A stretch of DNA of 64,000 nucleotides, from assembly GCA_037957365.1 (NCBI GenBank), contig JARHVA010000021.1:749001-813000 (forward strand). Direction: 5' to 3'. The position numbers and the translations under genes are program-made. The stretch's first letter is position 1. Every line of letters begins with the position of its first letter. This document shows positions 46,112 through 56,740 of the stretch, piece after piece. The notes below the pieces were generated by a model. That model ran no database searches. It saw nothing but the letters and a program-made list of their open reading frames with translations, and was not told the DNA's origin. The DNA comes from Torreya grandis (lineage: Eukaryota > Streptophyta > Pinopsida > Cupressales > Taxaceae).

Positions 46112-46440
46112 ATGGTTTGGTATGTAAAAACAAAGAAGCCTTGGGACATGGATGCAAGGATTATTGAGCTCGCAAGGAATGACGTGTCGAATGTTGTATT
46201 TGATTTTGGAAGCACAATGAACATGATGCCTCGATCAACATGGGAGGCCATTGGAATTCTTGGATTGAGTTATAGCCCAGTCACTCTTAAGTCTTGCAGA
46301 TTATGGCCAAGTAGAACCGATCGGCAGACTCGAAGATGTAGAAATCAAAGTGGGAGATTTGAGCTTGCAAGGAGACTTTGAAGTCAGAGAGATGAAAACT
46401 GACGAAACGCATTACCCTGCATTGATTTGAAAGAAGTGGG
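46112..46440 (+). pseudogene. Aspartic protease (element E)
   Basis: The frame reads DMDARIIELARNDVSNVVF, DFGSTMNMMPRSTWEAIGI, LSYSPVTLK, and after a frameshift ADYGQVEPIGRLEDVEIKVG, DLSLQGDFEV. This is the plant gypsy retropepsin (DxGSxxNxMPxxTW, then PIGxLxxVxxxVG, dFxV). The active site is DFG instead of D[ST]G. Confidence 0.82.
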
Positions 46441-47628
46441 CTTATGATGGTCATATGATGCTATCAACTAGAAGCGCACCAAGATGATGCTATCATTGTC
46501 ATTCCGATGAACATGGTGGAAGCAAGCCACATACCATTCGAAAGGAGCCAAATTCCCCATATGCGCATAATCCTGAGAGCTGGTACAAAGTGGACAAGGC
46601 GTAGAAGAAGAAGTTGGTGCAAGAATGGACATTTCCACACTTTTTCGCGCAAGTCATACCCCAAATGCACAAGGAGTAAACAGGTGGGAACAATTTCAAA
46701 GGCAACCTCTCAAGATTCCTCATGTTTTGCAGCAACATTTCAATACTATACAAATCACCTTCAGTGCAATTGCCCGCTCGGTCAGAGATAGATAAAATTT
46801 ATCAGTTGGCACTTGGCTGCGACTAACCAGGATTATATAGCACCAAACAGAGAAAGCAAGATATCATGGGCATAAACTTCTTCAATCAGTGGAGATTCAA
46901 ATGTAGATATGACAAATTGGATGCGAGGAAGCCATGAAGTACGGCCTATGAGGATGGTTTTCACAATAGACTGACAGATTTCACAGTATTTTGGGACAGA
47001 GGATTTGACAGGATTCATCAATAAGTTTGTGGTCCATGCTCCACAAGTGAAAAATGTAAGTAAGCTCTTTAAACCATGAACTGAAAATAATCACAACTTC
47101 TTGGTAGGTCAGATGAAATGGAATGGGAAACAATTTACGAAATGTTGTCAGCAAGGTTCTATATAGCAACTCGGTTATCAGACAACTAGCCAAAGTTCCA
47201 AGATGGGAAATGCCCTAAAATATACATCCACTCTTGCATGGACATATGGAAATCGCAGCAAATAGATCCTTGGTATTGGATGCATATTTTCTAAGGGATT
47301 CTAATGTCATTGCCAAAAATTGGTACATGCATCAAGAACGTAGGAAAGAAACAAGTACTTGGCCTCAAATCCAACAGGACTTTATTTAGACTTTTTGTGT
47401 TTGAAGATGAGAACCCGATGGTGCACTGGGTTCTCAAAAAGATGCAAATCTTCTTGTGCTACGAAGGATTGGACACTGTAACGGTTGCAGAGAGAAGAGT
47501 CAAGAGTAGAGAGTGACACAAGCATCCATGAAAACATAGAAAAATGTTGCTACATTTGGGATGGAAAAGAATTTGTGCTCAAGTCATGCAATAGAATTTG
47601 GAATAACACAAGTAGCTCTACGGCCACA
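46441..47628 (+). pseudogene. Spacer between protease and RT with gag-like text (element E)
   Basis: About 1.2 kb readable in pieces. At 47230-47390 one frame reads LHGHMEIAANRSLVLDAYFL, NVIAKNWYMHQERR, TSTWPQIQQDFI, a pattern like the first half of retrotransposon gag (FxG, then NWY, then W..L...F). An acidic piece, TATESEEDIDLKGM, spans the site of element D. It continues after D and the LINE as EDADIAEEEKL just before RT. Element B has comparable text at the same place. Confidence 0.4.
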
Positions 47629-48695
47629 TGTTAAGCACGGAATATATTGAGGGGGAGGGGAGAGGTGGGGGGTGAATCAGTATATTATATATCTTATAAA
47701 TATTTCCTTTAACCAAATTCCACTTAATCAAACATTCAAGATATGCAATAAAACTCAAACAATAAACATCACACAAGACAGAGAGAGACCCCAGATATAA
47801 CATGGAAACCCAATGTGGAAAAAACCACAGAGAATCAATCTCAAATATATTCGTGAGAACAACCCCACAGGAGCACCATACCCCTTTGCCAAGTACAAAC
47901 CTCAGCTACAATTCGTGAGCACCAACCCACAAGAGCTTCAAACCCTTTTGCCGAGCACCCACCCAGCACTTATTCGTGAGCACCAACCCCTTTGCCGAGC
48001 ACCAACCCCTTTGTGTATACCACACACCTATCTCTCAATGTTGCTATCTCAATAAATGATAGATCAATACAACATCTCCTTCCTCTCTCTCACTTTTGCT
48101 CTTTTAAGCTAGATATAACAAATACAAATCATCTCTCACAATTGCTCTTCTAAGCTAGATATCACAATATCAAATCAACCTCTCACATCCATATTACAAA
48201 TAGCTACTCAAGCCTTTATTTATAACTTTCCAAATAACCTTTGGCCTTCCCTCTTTGTGACCTTTCAATCCTCCTGGAAAATAGCGCCAATCTTGGATGA
48301 CCCTTCATATCCAAGCATTTGAAAAGTCATGTGGTGACCCTTCATGACCAAAAACGTCTTTCTCACTTTTGTCCTTATCTTTGGTGACTTTACATATTCT
48401 TCAAAGTGTCCATGAGAAATTCGCCCTTTACTCTTTTGTCTTCACTTGGTGACTCTTGGTATTCCCCAAGATGACTCTTCATGGGAAAATGCATCCCATC
48501 CTTCTTTTGTCTTTATCTCGTGACTCTTCGACTTCTCCATGGGCCCTTATTTTGTCTCATATGCAACCAAAAATATATTCGTTAATATTAAATAAATATT
48601 AACTCATATTAGCCAAAATAAACAACATTAAATGCAATGGGGCCTTTATCACCAATAATACTAAACCTTTGACATCAATGACAATATTTTCAACA
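47629..48695 (-). repeat. 3' LTR of element D
   Basis: Minus strand TGTTGAAAATATTG...TTAACA. It holds a TATA box at 48217-48224 and a short internal repeat of GAGCACCAACCC (plus strand, 47910-48010, four to five copies). Confidence 0.93.
48217..48224 (-). promoter_or_regulatory. LTR promoter TATA box (element D, 3' LTR)
   Basis: Minus strand GTTATAAATAAAGGC; the matching box of the 5' LTR is at 51081-51088. Confidence 0.6.
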
Positions 48696-48710
48696 ATCTC
48701 CCCCTTTGTC
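48696..48710 (-). other. Polypurine tract of element D
   Basis: Minus strand GACAAAGGGGGAGAT directly before the LTR start TGTTG. Similar tracts recur at about 48786, 48852 and 48902. Confidence 0.88.
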
Positions 48711-49561
48711 ATTGATGGCAACCTCAATCCTGAAACTGCCACATCCTGTCACCTACACATACCGTTATCTGATAACATACAGTAACTCCCCCTTACTGTA
48801 GCAACCTGTACCTGTTTTCTATACCTGTTTTCTGCACCTGTACTTGTTATTCTCCCCCTTTGACATCAATGGCAAAGGGCCTACCTGGAGCTAACACTTA
48901 GCTCCCCCTCACTTGATGCTGAACATCAATGGCAGGAAGTAATAGAAATTACTCCCAACTCCTCTCGCCGATCTTTGAGAAGATATTTGATTTTACCTGT
49001 CCTTTGAAAATCTTTTCTGGCTATCCTGGCAGTGGTTTTATCTCCGAATCTCACTGTACCACCATTGATCTTCTTTACTCTTATCTCCTGTCATATGCCT
49101 CGAACATCCGCTATCAACGAACCATGGCTGATCTTTATCTCTTACATGCAACGTTGTTTGCACCAACATAGAATCTTCAGGGTGTTTCTTCTGCCATGAA
49201 CACGACTGAACCTTCTTCTTAATGAATGGATCTTTGAAACTCTAATCCTCCTTGATTGAATCTGCATGAATATCTTTTTTCATTCTTTCTAAAACTGTTA
49301 GCCCTTTTTCAAAATTCTAATTTCTTATGACCATAATCATTTAAAACACTGCATATGCAAAAATCATTCCAATAGCCTCAAACCATAAAATATATTCCCT
49401 CAAAAGATATACAAAATACTCTGCCAACTCACCTTCTTGTCATGCAACATATCCAAGACCCAATAGCATCCACCATGCGTCAATTTTCTTAAAAGTGTCT
49501 CCTTGAAACCTAGAAGAGACACCCCACACAAGAGGGTTCTAGAAATAAATCTCAAGAGATT
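48711..49561. other. Untranslated part of element D with extra polypurine-like tracts
   Basis: Three C-rich tracts on the plus strand (AACTCCCCCTTACTG at 48785, TTCTCCCCCTTTGACATCAA at 48851, AGCTCCCCCTCACTTGAT at 48901) repeat the polypurine tract and its GCCATTGATG context. CCTGTACCTGTTTTC repeats near 48810-48845. No coding sequence. Confidence 0.6.
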
Positions 49562-50455
49562 CTCACATCTCCTCTGTTTCTTCCTTGATCTTGTGTTTTT
49601 CTTTTAGAATCCGTTTAAGCATGTCTAACCTTTTTGACCTACTAACCTTATCATTTATGATGCTTTTCTTTTTCTCAACTTTTGCAACTATCTTATCTTG
49701 ACAAAGCTCATGCTCAAATGTAAGAGATTCTGCAATCCTTATCTGATTCTTTATCTACTATAGCAAATAATTCATTTTCATTCTTGAACTCACCCTGATC
49801 AACCTTTACTATTTTAGGTCTCCAACCATGAATTTGTCTTTTCTCATATTTTCTAGTGTCTCTAAATCCTTTGTAATACCTTGAATATCTCTTTACTTTA
49901 TTTTGGCATAATCTAGCAATATGGCCAACCTCATGACAACAAAAGCAAACAATATTTTTCATACATTTTTCTTGAATGTGACTGAGATCTCCCTTTGACT
50001 CATTGCTTCTCCTCATACAATTTCTTGCCCTATGACCAACATGATGACAAACAAAACAACGGCCATGAAAAGAATTTGAAAATTTGAAAGCATTGGACTC
50101 CCTGATTGACTTCTTTGATTTGCCTTCCCCTGCATCCTTCTTTCCTTGGAATAATATTTCATGATCTTTCTCAACCTTGATTATAAACTTCTCATGATTA
50201 TCCTTTAAAGAATTTAACTCAACTTTCAACTTATTACACTCTTCTTCTTTTGATGTTAAAATTGAAGTTGCAACCTCCAACTGATTCTTAAGATCCTGAA
50301 TAAATATCTTATTTTCTTTTACTTCTATAGCCAACTTAGAATCCAAGATACACACATTTTCTTTAAGAGCCTCAACCATAGATTTTAACTCTTGATTCTC
50401 CTTCTTTAGCTGCTTGGCCCATCTTATGCTTTTCTTTGATCTACCTTCAAGCTGT
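49562..50455 (-). pseudogene. Gag fragment with coiled coil and two zinc knuckles (element D)
   Basis: The minus-strand frame is open from about 50455 to 49714. It starts within 40 bp of the primer site without an upstream ATG; the first in-frame Met is at 50379. It reads WAKQLKKENQELKSMVEAL, a coiled coil to about residue 110, then CFVCHHVGHRARNC and CFCCHEVGHIARLC (two perfect CX2CX4HX4C knuckles), a basic stretch RYYKGFRDTRKYEKRQIHGW and an acidic end. A frameshift at about 49735 leads into KKKSIINDKVSRSKRLDMLK, ending at a TGA near 49560. The capsid N-terminus is missing, so only the coiled-coil and RNA-binding half remains. Confidence 0.85.
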
Positions 50456-50478
50456 TAAACTCTTTTTAAAGGAACCTG

Positions 50479-50490
50479 CTCTGATACCAA
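50479..50490 (-). other. Primer binding site of element D
   Basis: Minus strand TGGTATCAGAGC, one base after the 5' LTR end: a perfect initiator-Met site. Confidence 0.93.
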
Positions 50491-50491
50491 T

Positions 50492-51562
50492 TGTTAAGCA
50501 CGGAATATACTGAGAGGGGGGGTGAATCAGTGTATTATATATCTTATAAATATTTCCTTTAACCAAATTCCACTTAATCAAACATTCAAGATATGCAATA
50601 AAACTCAAACAATAAACATCACACAAGACAAAGAGACACCAAATATAATGTGGAAACCCAATGTGGGAAAAACCACGGAGAATCAATCTCAAATATATTC
50701 GTGAGAACAACCCCATAGGAGCACCATACCCCTTTGCCAAGTACAAACCTCAGCTACAATTCATGAGCACCAACCCACAGGAGCTTCAAACCAATTTGCC
50801 GAGCACCAACCCAGCACTTATTCGTGAGCACCAACCTACAAGAGCACCAACCCCTTTGCCGAGCACCAACCCCTTTGTGTATACCACACACCTATCTCTC
50901 AATGTTGCTATCTCAACAAATGATAGATCAATACAACATCTCCTTCCTCTCTCTCACTTTTGCTCTTTTAAGCTAGATATAACAAATACAAATCATCTCT
51001 CACAATTGCTCTTCTAAGCTAGATATTACAATATCAAATCAACCTCTTACATCCATATTACAAATGGCTACTCAAGCCTTTATTTATAGCTTTCCAAATG
51101 ACCTTTGGCCTTCCCCCTTTGTGACCTTTCAATCCTCATAGAAAATGGCGTCAATCTTGGATGACCCTTCATATCCAAGCATTTGAAAAGTCATGTGGTG
51201 ACCCTTCATGACCAAAAACGTCTTTCCCACTTTTGTCCTTATTTTTGGTGACTTTTCGTATTCCTCAAAGTGTGCCTTCATGAGAAATTCGCCCTTACTC
51301 TTTTGTCTTCACTTGGTGACTCTTGGTATTCCCCAAGATGACTCTTCATGGGAAAATGCGTCCCATCCTTGGTTTGTCTTTATCCCGTGACTCTTCGACT
51401 TCTCCATGGGCCCTTATTTTGTCTCATATGCAACCAAAAATATATTCGTTAATATTAAATAAATATTAACTCATATTAGCCAAGATAAACAACATTAAAT
51501 GCAATGGGGCCTTTATCACCAATAATACTAAACCTTTGACATCAATGACAATATTTCCAACA
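50492..51562 (-). repeat. 5' LTR of element D
   Basis: Minus strand TGTTGGAAATATTG...TTAACA, with TATA box at 51081-51088. It nearly matches 47629-48695; small differences include a G-run indel near 50510. Confidence 0.93.
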
Positions 51563-51586
51563 CCACAGAGAGTGAGGAAGACATAG

Positions 51587-53860
51587 ATCTCAAGGGGATG
51601 TTTTAACATGGGAGAAGTGTCAAAATGCCAAAGAAAACAGAATATCCACTGTGGAAAAATGAGCCAAAGCTCAGCCAATCCATCAGGCAGGGATTTCCTT
51701 TAGCCCCCTATCTGTTTGTCATTGTTGTAGATACCCTTGGTTATTTATTGGAAGCAGCCAGAATTCAAGGAGAAATTAGAGGTAATTTTTTTTAACCTAG
51801 GAGAAGTGTCAAAATGCCAAAGAAAACAGAATATCCACTGTGGAAAAATGAGCCAAAGCTCAGCCAATCCATCAGGCAGGGATTTCCTTTAGCCCCCTAT
51901 CTCTATGTCATTGTTGCAGATACCCTTGGTTATTTATTGGAAGCAGCCAGAATTCAAGGAGAAATTAGAGGTAATTTTTTTTTAAACCAAACAGCAGCCA
52001 TTTCCTCAATGATCACTTTGCTGATAACTCGGCTCTAACCCCTGAGTTCACTAAACAATCCACTGTAGGTAAAATGCTTTGTTTAGAGGAGGCTGCTGGT
52101 GCAGTTGTAAGTGAAAAAAAAACAGAGGTTTTGCTCATTGGACGAGATGACCCTCCATCCTGGCTGAACCAACAATGGAAACTCATAAAACAAGGTGAAA
52201 TTGTTTGCTATTTGGGAATTACGTTTGGTAGCCATCTCTCTATTGCTGAAAAATGGCGATGGATTCCAGAAAAAATCAAAAAGAAACTGCTAATGTGGAA
52301 TAAACTTGACTTTCCTCTTGCTAGGAAGGTTACCATTGTTGACAGAATCCTATCAGCAAGACATATGTTATATTCTTCTTGCTTGTTCCCAGCCTGAGGA
52401 ACATTTAAAACACTTGAAAGGATCCATAGAATTTTTTTATGGAGCAAACAAGGAGGGAGAAAAGGGCTCCCCCTTGTTGCTTGGGATGTTTGCACTCTTC
52501 CAAAGAAACAAGGGGGGTTGGGGATTCCAAACATAAAAGCGCAAGGAATAGCTCTTGCAAGGAAGTGGATTGTATGAGCAGTGGAAGGGGACACTCCTTG
52601 GTAGATCTTAATGCGCACCATGCTCATAAAATTAGGGACCCTTCCAAATCTGCAACATAATTGGTAACCCTAGTGATTTTATGATTGCTGGATCAATAAC
52701 GCTTAAGAGAATATGGGTTGCATGGCAGATACTCACGGATTTTCTCCATTGGCAGTTTGAGGGGCCATGGGATGCTTGGGATTTAGCTGCACATCCTATT
52801 TCGACCTTCATTTCACAAGGTGGACAAGTCAGACTTCAGCATTTCTTTGAAAGCATAAGATTGGCAAGGAAGGGTTTGTTCTGTTGGGGAGACCTTTGGA
52901 ACAATGGGAGACAGCAATGGAAATCTTGGATAGACTCAAACAGGGCTCAAATTTTCTCACCAAAAGACAAAATTGTTTTTCAAGAGTTATGTAATATGAT
53001 TCCTGAACAATGTCTTTTCAAAATGCATTTATAAAGTGTAGGCTCTTATTGGAGGGATTGGAAGTGGAATACAGGAAAAACTCCCATCAACTATAAATCA
53101 AAGGACTTGTATAATCAAGTACGCCAATCCAATTTCATTGCTCCCTAATTGAACAAATAATGGCACCGCGTTCATCCTGAAGTGAGATGGCAAAGACATT
53201 GTCAAGTTATTCGGAAGACTAGAACATCCTTCAAACATAAAGTGATGGGATGGTTAGTTATACATCAGGTTCTCGTTGTCAAAGCAAGGTTGAGCAAGAT
53301 TGGTTTTACAAATGCATTTTGCATGGTGCGTGGGAAAGAAGAAAGAGTTGATCACATCTTCTGGAAATGTCCAATAGCAAGAGGCCTTTGGGGGGTGGCT
53401 GCAAGCTGAATTCAATTTCCTTTTTATTGCTTTTGTCCTGGGAAGGGCTTCTTTTAGGGAATTCTTGGATGGTTAGGGACAGCTGCAAGGGTTTATGGCA
53501 TACAACACGTTTGGCAGCAATCAGCATTCTTTGGAGGACAAGATGCCAAGCCATCTTTTAGAACAACACCTCCCCTCTATGCATGGGGAAATTCAGGCTT
53601 TTCAGACAAGAGTTGGCTTTGATTGTACAGGCTAAGCTGAAGTGGTTTCAAAGAGATGTGAACCTTTTGCCCATTGGGGTGTAGGGTCAGGGGCTTTCGT
53701 ACCTTGCCTATGTAGGGAGAGATTCTTCCTATTAACATTATGTTCAAATGATGTAAATCTTTGTTTTTCTTGTTAGCTTTATGCTCAAATGATGTAACTA
53801 TTTGTTTCTTGGAGTAATATAAGATGCACTTTTTTCCAAGAAAAAAATGTGAATGAAAGA
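51587..53860 (+). mobile_element. 5'-truncated LINE inserted in element E
   Basis: Plus-strand text gives the second half of a plant LINE ORF2: SIRQGFPLAPYLYVIVADTL, GYLLEAARIQGEIRG, HFADNSALTPEFT (the FADD motif changed to FADN), VVSEKKTEVLLIGRDD, IVCYLGITFG, LARKVTIVDRILSARHMLYS, then KQGGLGIPN-like text and the zf-RVT end VKARLSKIGFTNAFCMVRGK, HIFWKCPIARGLWG (53270-53400). The 3' end is T-rich with a short A-tail at about 53843-53851. GAAGACATAGATCTC (51572) and GAAGATGCAGATATC (53861) may be a diverged target duplication. Frames are broken. Confidence 0.85.
51602..51980 (+). repeat. 189-bp tandem duplication in the LINE
   Basis: GAGAAGTGTCAAAATGCCAA at 51612 recurs at 51801, and the following 170 bp are nearly identical, including the QGFPLAPYL coding stretch. 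It must be recent relative to the decay of the LINE. Confidence 0.92.
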
Positions 53861-54960
53861 AGATGCAGATATCGCAGAAGAAGAAAAGTTGTGAAATTTG
53901 AACATAGAGGAGCAGTAGGGTCAAAGGGATATAGTGGATTCAATGAAGGCAAAAGGCAGTAAGAATTTTAAGGAACCATTGCAAACAAGATATGATAATA
54001 TTGGCACTGAAGCAGTACCTAAGATAGCACCTATTGGTGATTTTTGGACTCAACAACCGATATCAAAGGCAGTTCATTTGTTATGGGACTCTGAAGATTT
54101 GTTCCCCACAAAAGTCGGCAAAATTAAGGGTGTAGACCCATCTCTAGGAAAAGTATGCATTGAGCTCAAATAAAGCACAATGCCAATCAAGAAGCGACCA
54201 TATCAATTGAATCCTAACATGAAGCTTGAGGTCAAGACAAAGATCGATTGCATGGTTGAGGGAGGAATTATTCCAACTGGGTAAGCCCAATGGTCGTTCA
54301 GCCAAAGAAGATTGGGGAAATATGGTTGTGTGGTGACTATTAGGCCTTGAAGGATGCCGACATGAATGACTTGTTTCCAACACCGTTCACTAATGAAGTT
54401 CTAGAGGTTGTCACAAGCCATGAGGTTTAATCCACATATGGGTTTAGCAGATATCATCATATCCCAATGGCAAAGGAAGACCAATAAAAAACAAGCTTCA
54501 AAACAGAATGGGGGTTCTCTGCATACAACTTGATGCCATTTTGATTGTAAAATGCACCAACAATGTTCTCCAGAGCAATAGTGACCGCTTTCAAGGACTT
54601 TATCCATGGTTTCTTATAAGTATATTTGCATGATTGGGCAATGTTTTCACTCTTCAAGAAAAAATTGTCAGACTTGCAACTAATGCTTGAAAGGTCTAGA
54701 GCTTTGCAAATTGCACTCAATCTGAAGAAGTGTTTATTCTTTACACCCTTTGGCGTGCTATTAGGGCATGTGGTTTGCAGTGATGAAATTCTTGTGGAGC
54801 AAGCCAAAATTGTAGTTATCATTGTGATTTGACCGCCAACCAATGATTCAAAAGTGAGGTCCTTTCCAGGGTATTACCACAAGCTCATTCTCAAATATGT
54901 AGATATTGCAACACCAATGGAGAAATAACTACATAAAGATACTAGGTTTGAATGGACAAT
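53861..54960 (+). pseudogene. Reverse transcriptase (element E)
   Basis: The plus strand reads LLWDSEDLFPTKVGKIKGVD (pre-RT), KKRPYQLNPNMKLEVKTKID, MVEGGIIPTG, later SFKTEWGFSAYNLMPF, NAPTMFSRAIVTAFKDFIHG, VYLHDWAMFS and LNLKKCLFFTPFGVLLGHVV. The catalytic YLDD is YLHD, so the first Asp of the pair is lost. The order and wording match element B (LNLKCFFPTPFGILLGH). Several frame changes and stops are present. Confidence 0.87.
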
Positions 54961-55350
54961 GGAATGTCAAGTTGCGTTTACAAATTTGAATCAACAATTG
55001 GTCACAACTCCAATGTTGGTCTTCCCCAATTGGAGCCAAACATGTCAGGACTATGATTGGTGTCATGCTAGCACAACCGAGGGAGAGTTCGACCACCCTA
55101 TCTATTTCGCAAGTTGCAAGCTGCCAGCGGCGAAGAACTACACTGCAACCAAAAGGGAAGCCCTAGCTATTTATTCGCACTTCAGAAATTTCGCCACTAT
55201 CTATTGCCAATTCCATTTGAGTTCTTCATAGGTATTAGGCTCTACGATATTTGGTAAACAAGCCCTTGTTGGGAGGGAGGATTTCGAAAGAGTTGATGCT
55301 CTTCCAAGAATATCAATTCAATATCAATGTAAAGCCGGGAAAAGAAAAGA
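54961..55350 (+). pseudogene. RNase H (element E)
   Basis: Frame 54959-55231 reads CQVAFTNLNQQLVTTPMLVF, DYDWCHASTTEG (active-site region altered), HPIYFASCKLPAAKNYTATK and REALAIYSHFRNFATIYCQF, the gypsy RNase H with the Y(S/T)xTxREALA helix that carries the Glu. The end GPDHLRTIQMGEEPN (about 55340) replaces the ADxLSR motif. Confidence 0.8.
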
Positions 55351-56740
55351 TGGGGACCAGATCATCTAAGAACAATTCAAATGGGAGAGGAACCGAACAA
55401 GTTACAAGAGGATTCACTCGATGCGCACTTACTCAAAATCACTATGATTCTAGAGCAATTGGAATAGATTGCGACATTTTTGCAGCATGGGATATTCCCA
55501 GAACACTACACAGAGAGGGAAAAGAAACAACTAGTTGCAAGAGCTTTGTCATTCACTATTGTCAATGTATTTTTGTATAAATTGGGCGAAGATAATGTGC
55601 TTTGCAGAATGGCTTTGGAACATGAATGAGCGCAAGTGTTGAATTAAGCCCATGAAGGGGTAACAGGGGGTCATTTCATAGCAAATCTAATTGGAAGAAA
55701 GATATTGCAAAGCAGATTATAGTAGCCTATGGTGTTTCAAGATGCACACAGGATTGCAAAACATTGTGATGCGTGTCAACGCATTGGAAAGCCTAACTGG
55801 AGAGATGAAATGCCACTTAACCCAATTCTCGCAACACAACCATTTGAACAATGGGGGCTAGAATTTTAGGGCCTTATTAATCTGCCATCCAAACAAGCCA
55901 ATATTTAATATATCATTATTGCGATGGATTACTTCTCAAAATGGGTTTTGAAGCTGTTACGACTCCAAGTTGTGGTGCAAAAGGTGTTGCGAATTTCTTG
56001 TATGAGAATATCATAACAAGGTTTGTCTGCCTTAAAAAAATTATTAGTGATTGTGGTACACACTTCCTCAGCAATATTATTAAAGCTCTCATGAAGCAAT
56101 TCATGATTTTGCACCAGAAGAGTACCACCTAGCATCTGCAAGCCAACAACCAAGTCGAAGCCTCAAACAAGGTATTAGAAAATTGCTTACGAAAATTTGT
56201 AATGTGTAGAGAGATGACTGGGAGGTTCGGATTCCTACGATATTGTGGGCTTACAAAACCAACTACAAGAGGCCTTTTGGACATACACCATTTCAATTGG
56301 TCTATGGCATGGAGGCAATCATGCTAATGGAATACATTGTTCTCAATTTGTGCATTGCGATAGTTACAGGGCTAGGGGATACGAAATTGTTGGAAAACTA
56401 CCTGTGGGAGCTATCTCGCATGGAAGAGAGCAGGATGATGGCAAGTTGGAATCAAGAGGTACAAAAACACATCCAAAAGGCCTAGCATAATAGTAATTTG
56501 CGAACAACGGAATTTTAGTGGGGTCAAATGGTCCTATTGTACGAAAGCAGATTCAAAGCACACCTAGGAAAGTTGTGAATTGGATGGAAGGGGCCATATG
56601 TGATACACCACATGACAAGGAAGGTACCATGATCTTGCGCAATTTGCAAGATAATGCTCTTCCAGGCCAAGTGAATGGTAGTACACTTAAGCCTTACCAT
56701 CTCTACATCGTCAGCAAGATAAAACAGAATTAAGTGCCAA
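55351..56740 (+). pseudogene. Integrase and tail (element E)
   Basis: After a linker (EKKQLVARALSFTIVNVFLY) the finger reads AHEGVTGGHFIAN and AKHCDACQRIG, HHCC intact. The core has QPFEQWGLEFxGLINLPS where the first catalytic Asp is Glu, IISDCGTHFLSNIIKAL-type text with the second Asp kept, and LQANNQVEASNKVLEN with the third residue Glu kept. The tail (56510-56640) reads VLLYESRFKAHLGKL and GWKGPYVIHH, a GPY module; no chromodomain follows. Stops and frameshifts are frequent. Confidence 0.85.

Larger units (their letters stand above)
47629..51562 (-). mobile_element. Element D: complete non-autonomous gag-only LTR element
   Basis: LTRs of 1067 bp (47629-48695) and 1071 bp (50492-51562), differing at roughly 4% by eye, enclose 1.8 kb with an initiator-Met PBS, a gag remnant and a polypurine tract. 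CCACA flanks both ends (47624-47628 and 51563-51567), a perfect 5-bp target duplication. There is no protease, RT, RNase H or integrase. LTR start TGTTGG, PBS TTGGTATCAGAGC and tract ACAAAGGGGGAGAT are typical of copia elements, so D probably used copia proteins in trans. The structure fits the TR-GAG class of short gag-only elements. It interrupts the PR-RT spacer of element E and is the youngest insertion in the window. Confidence 0.93.
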
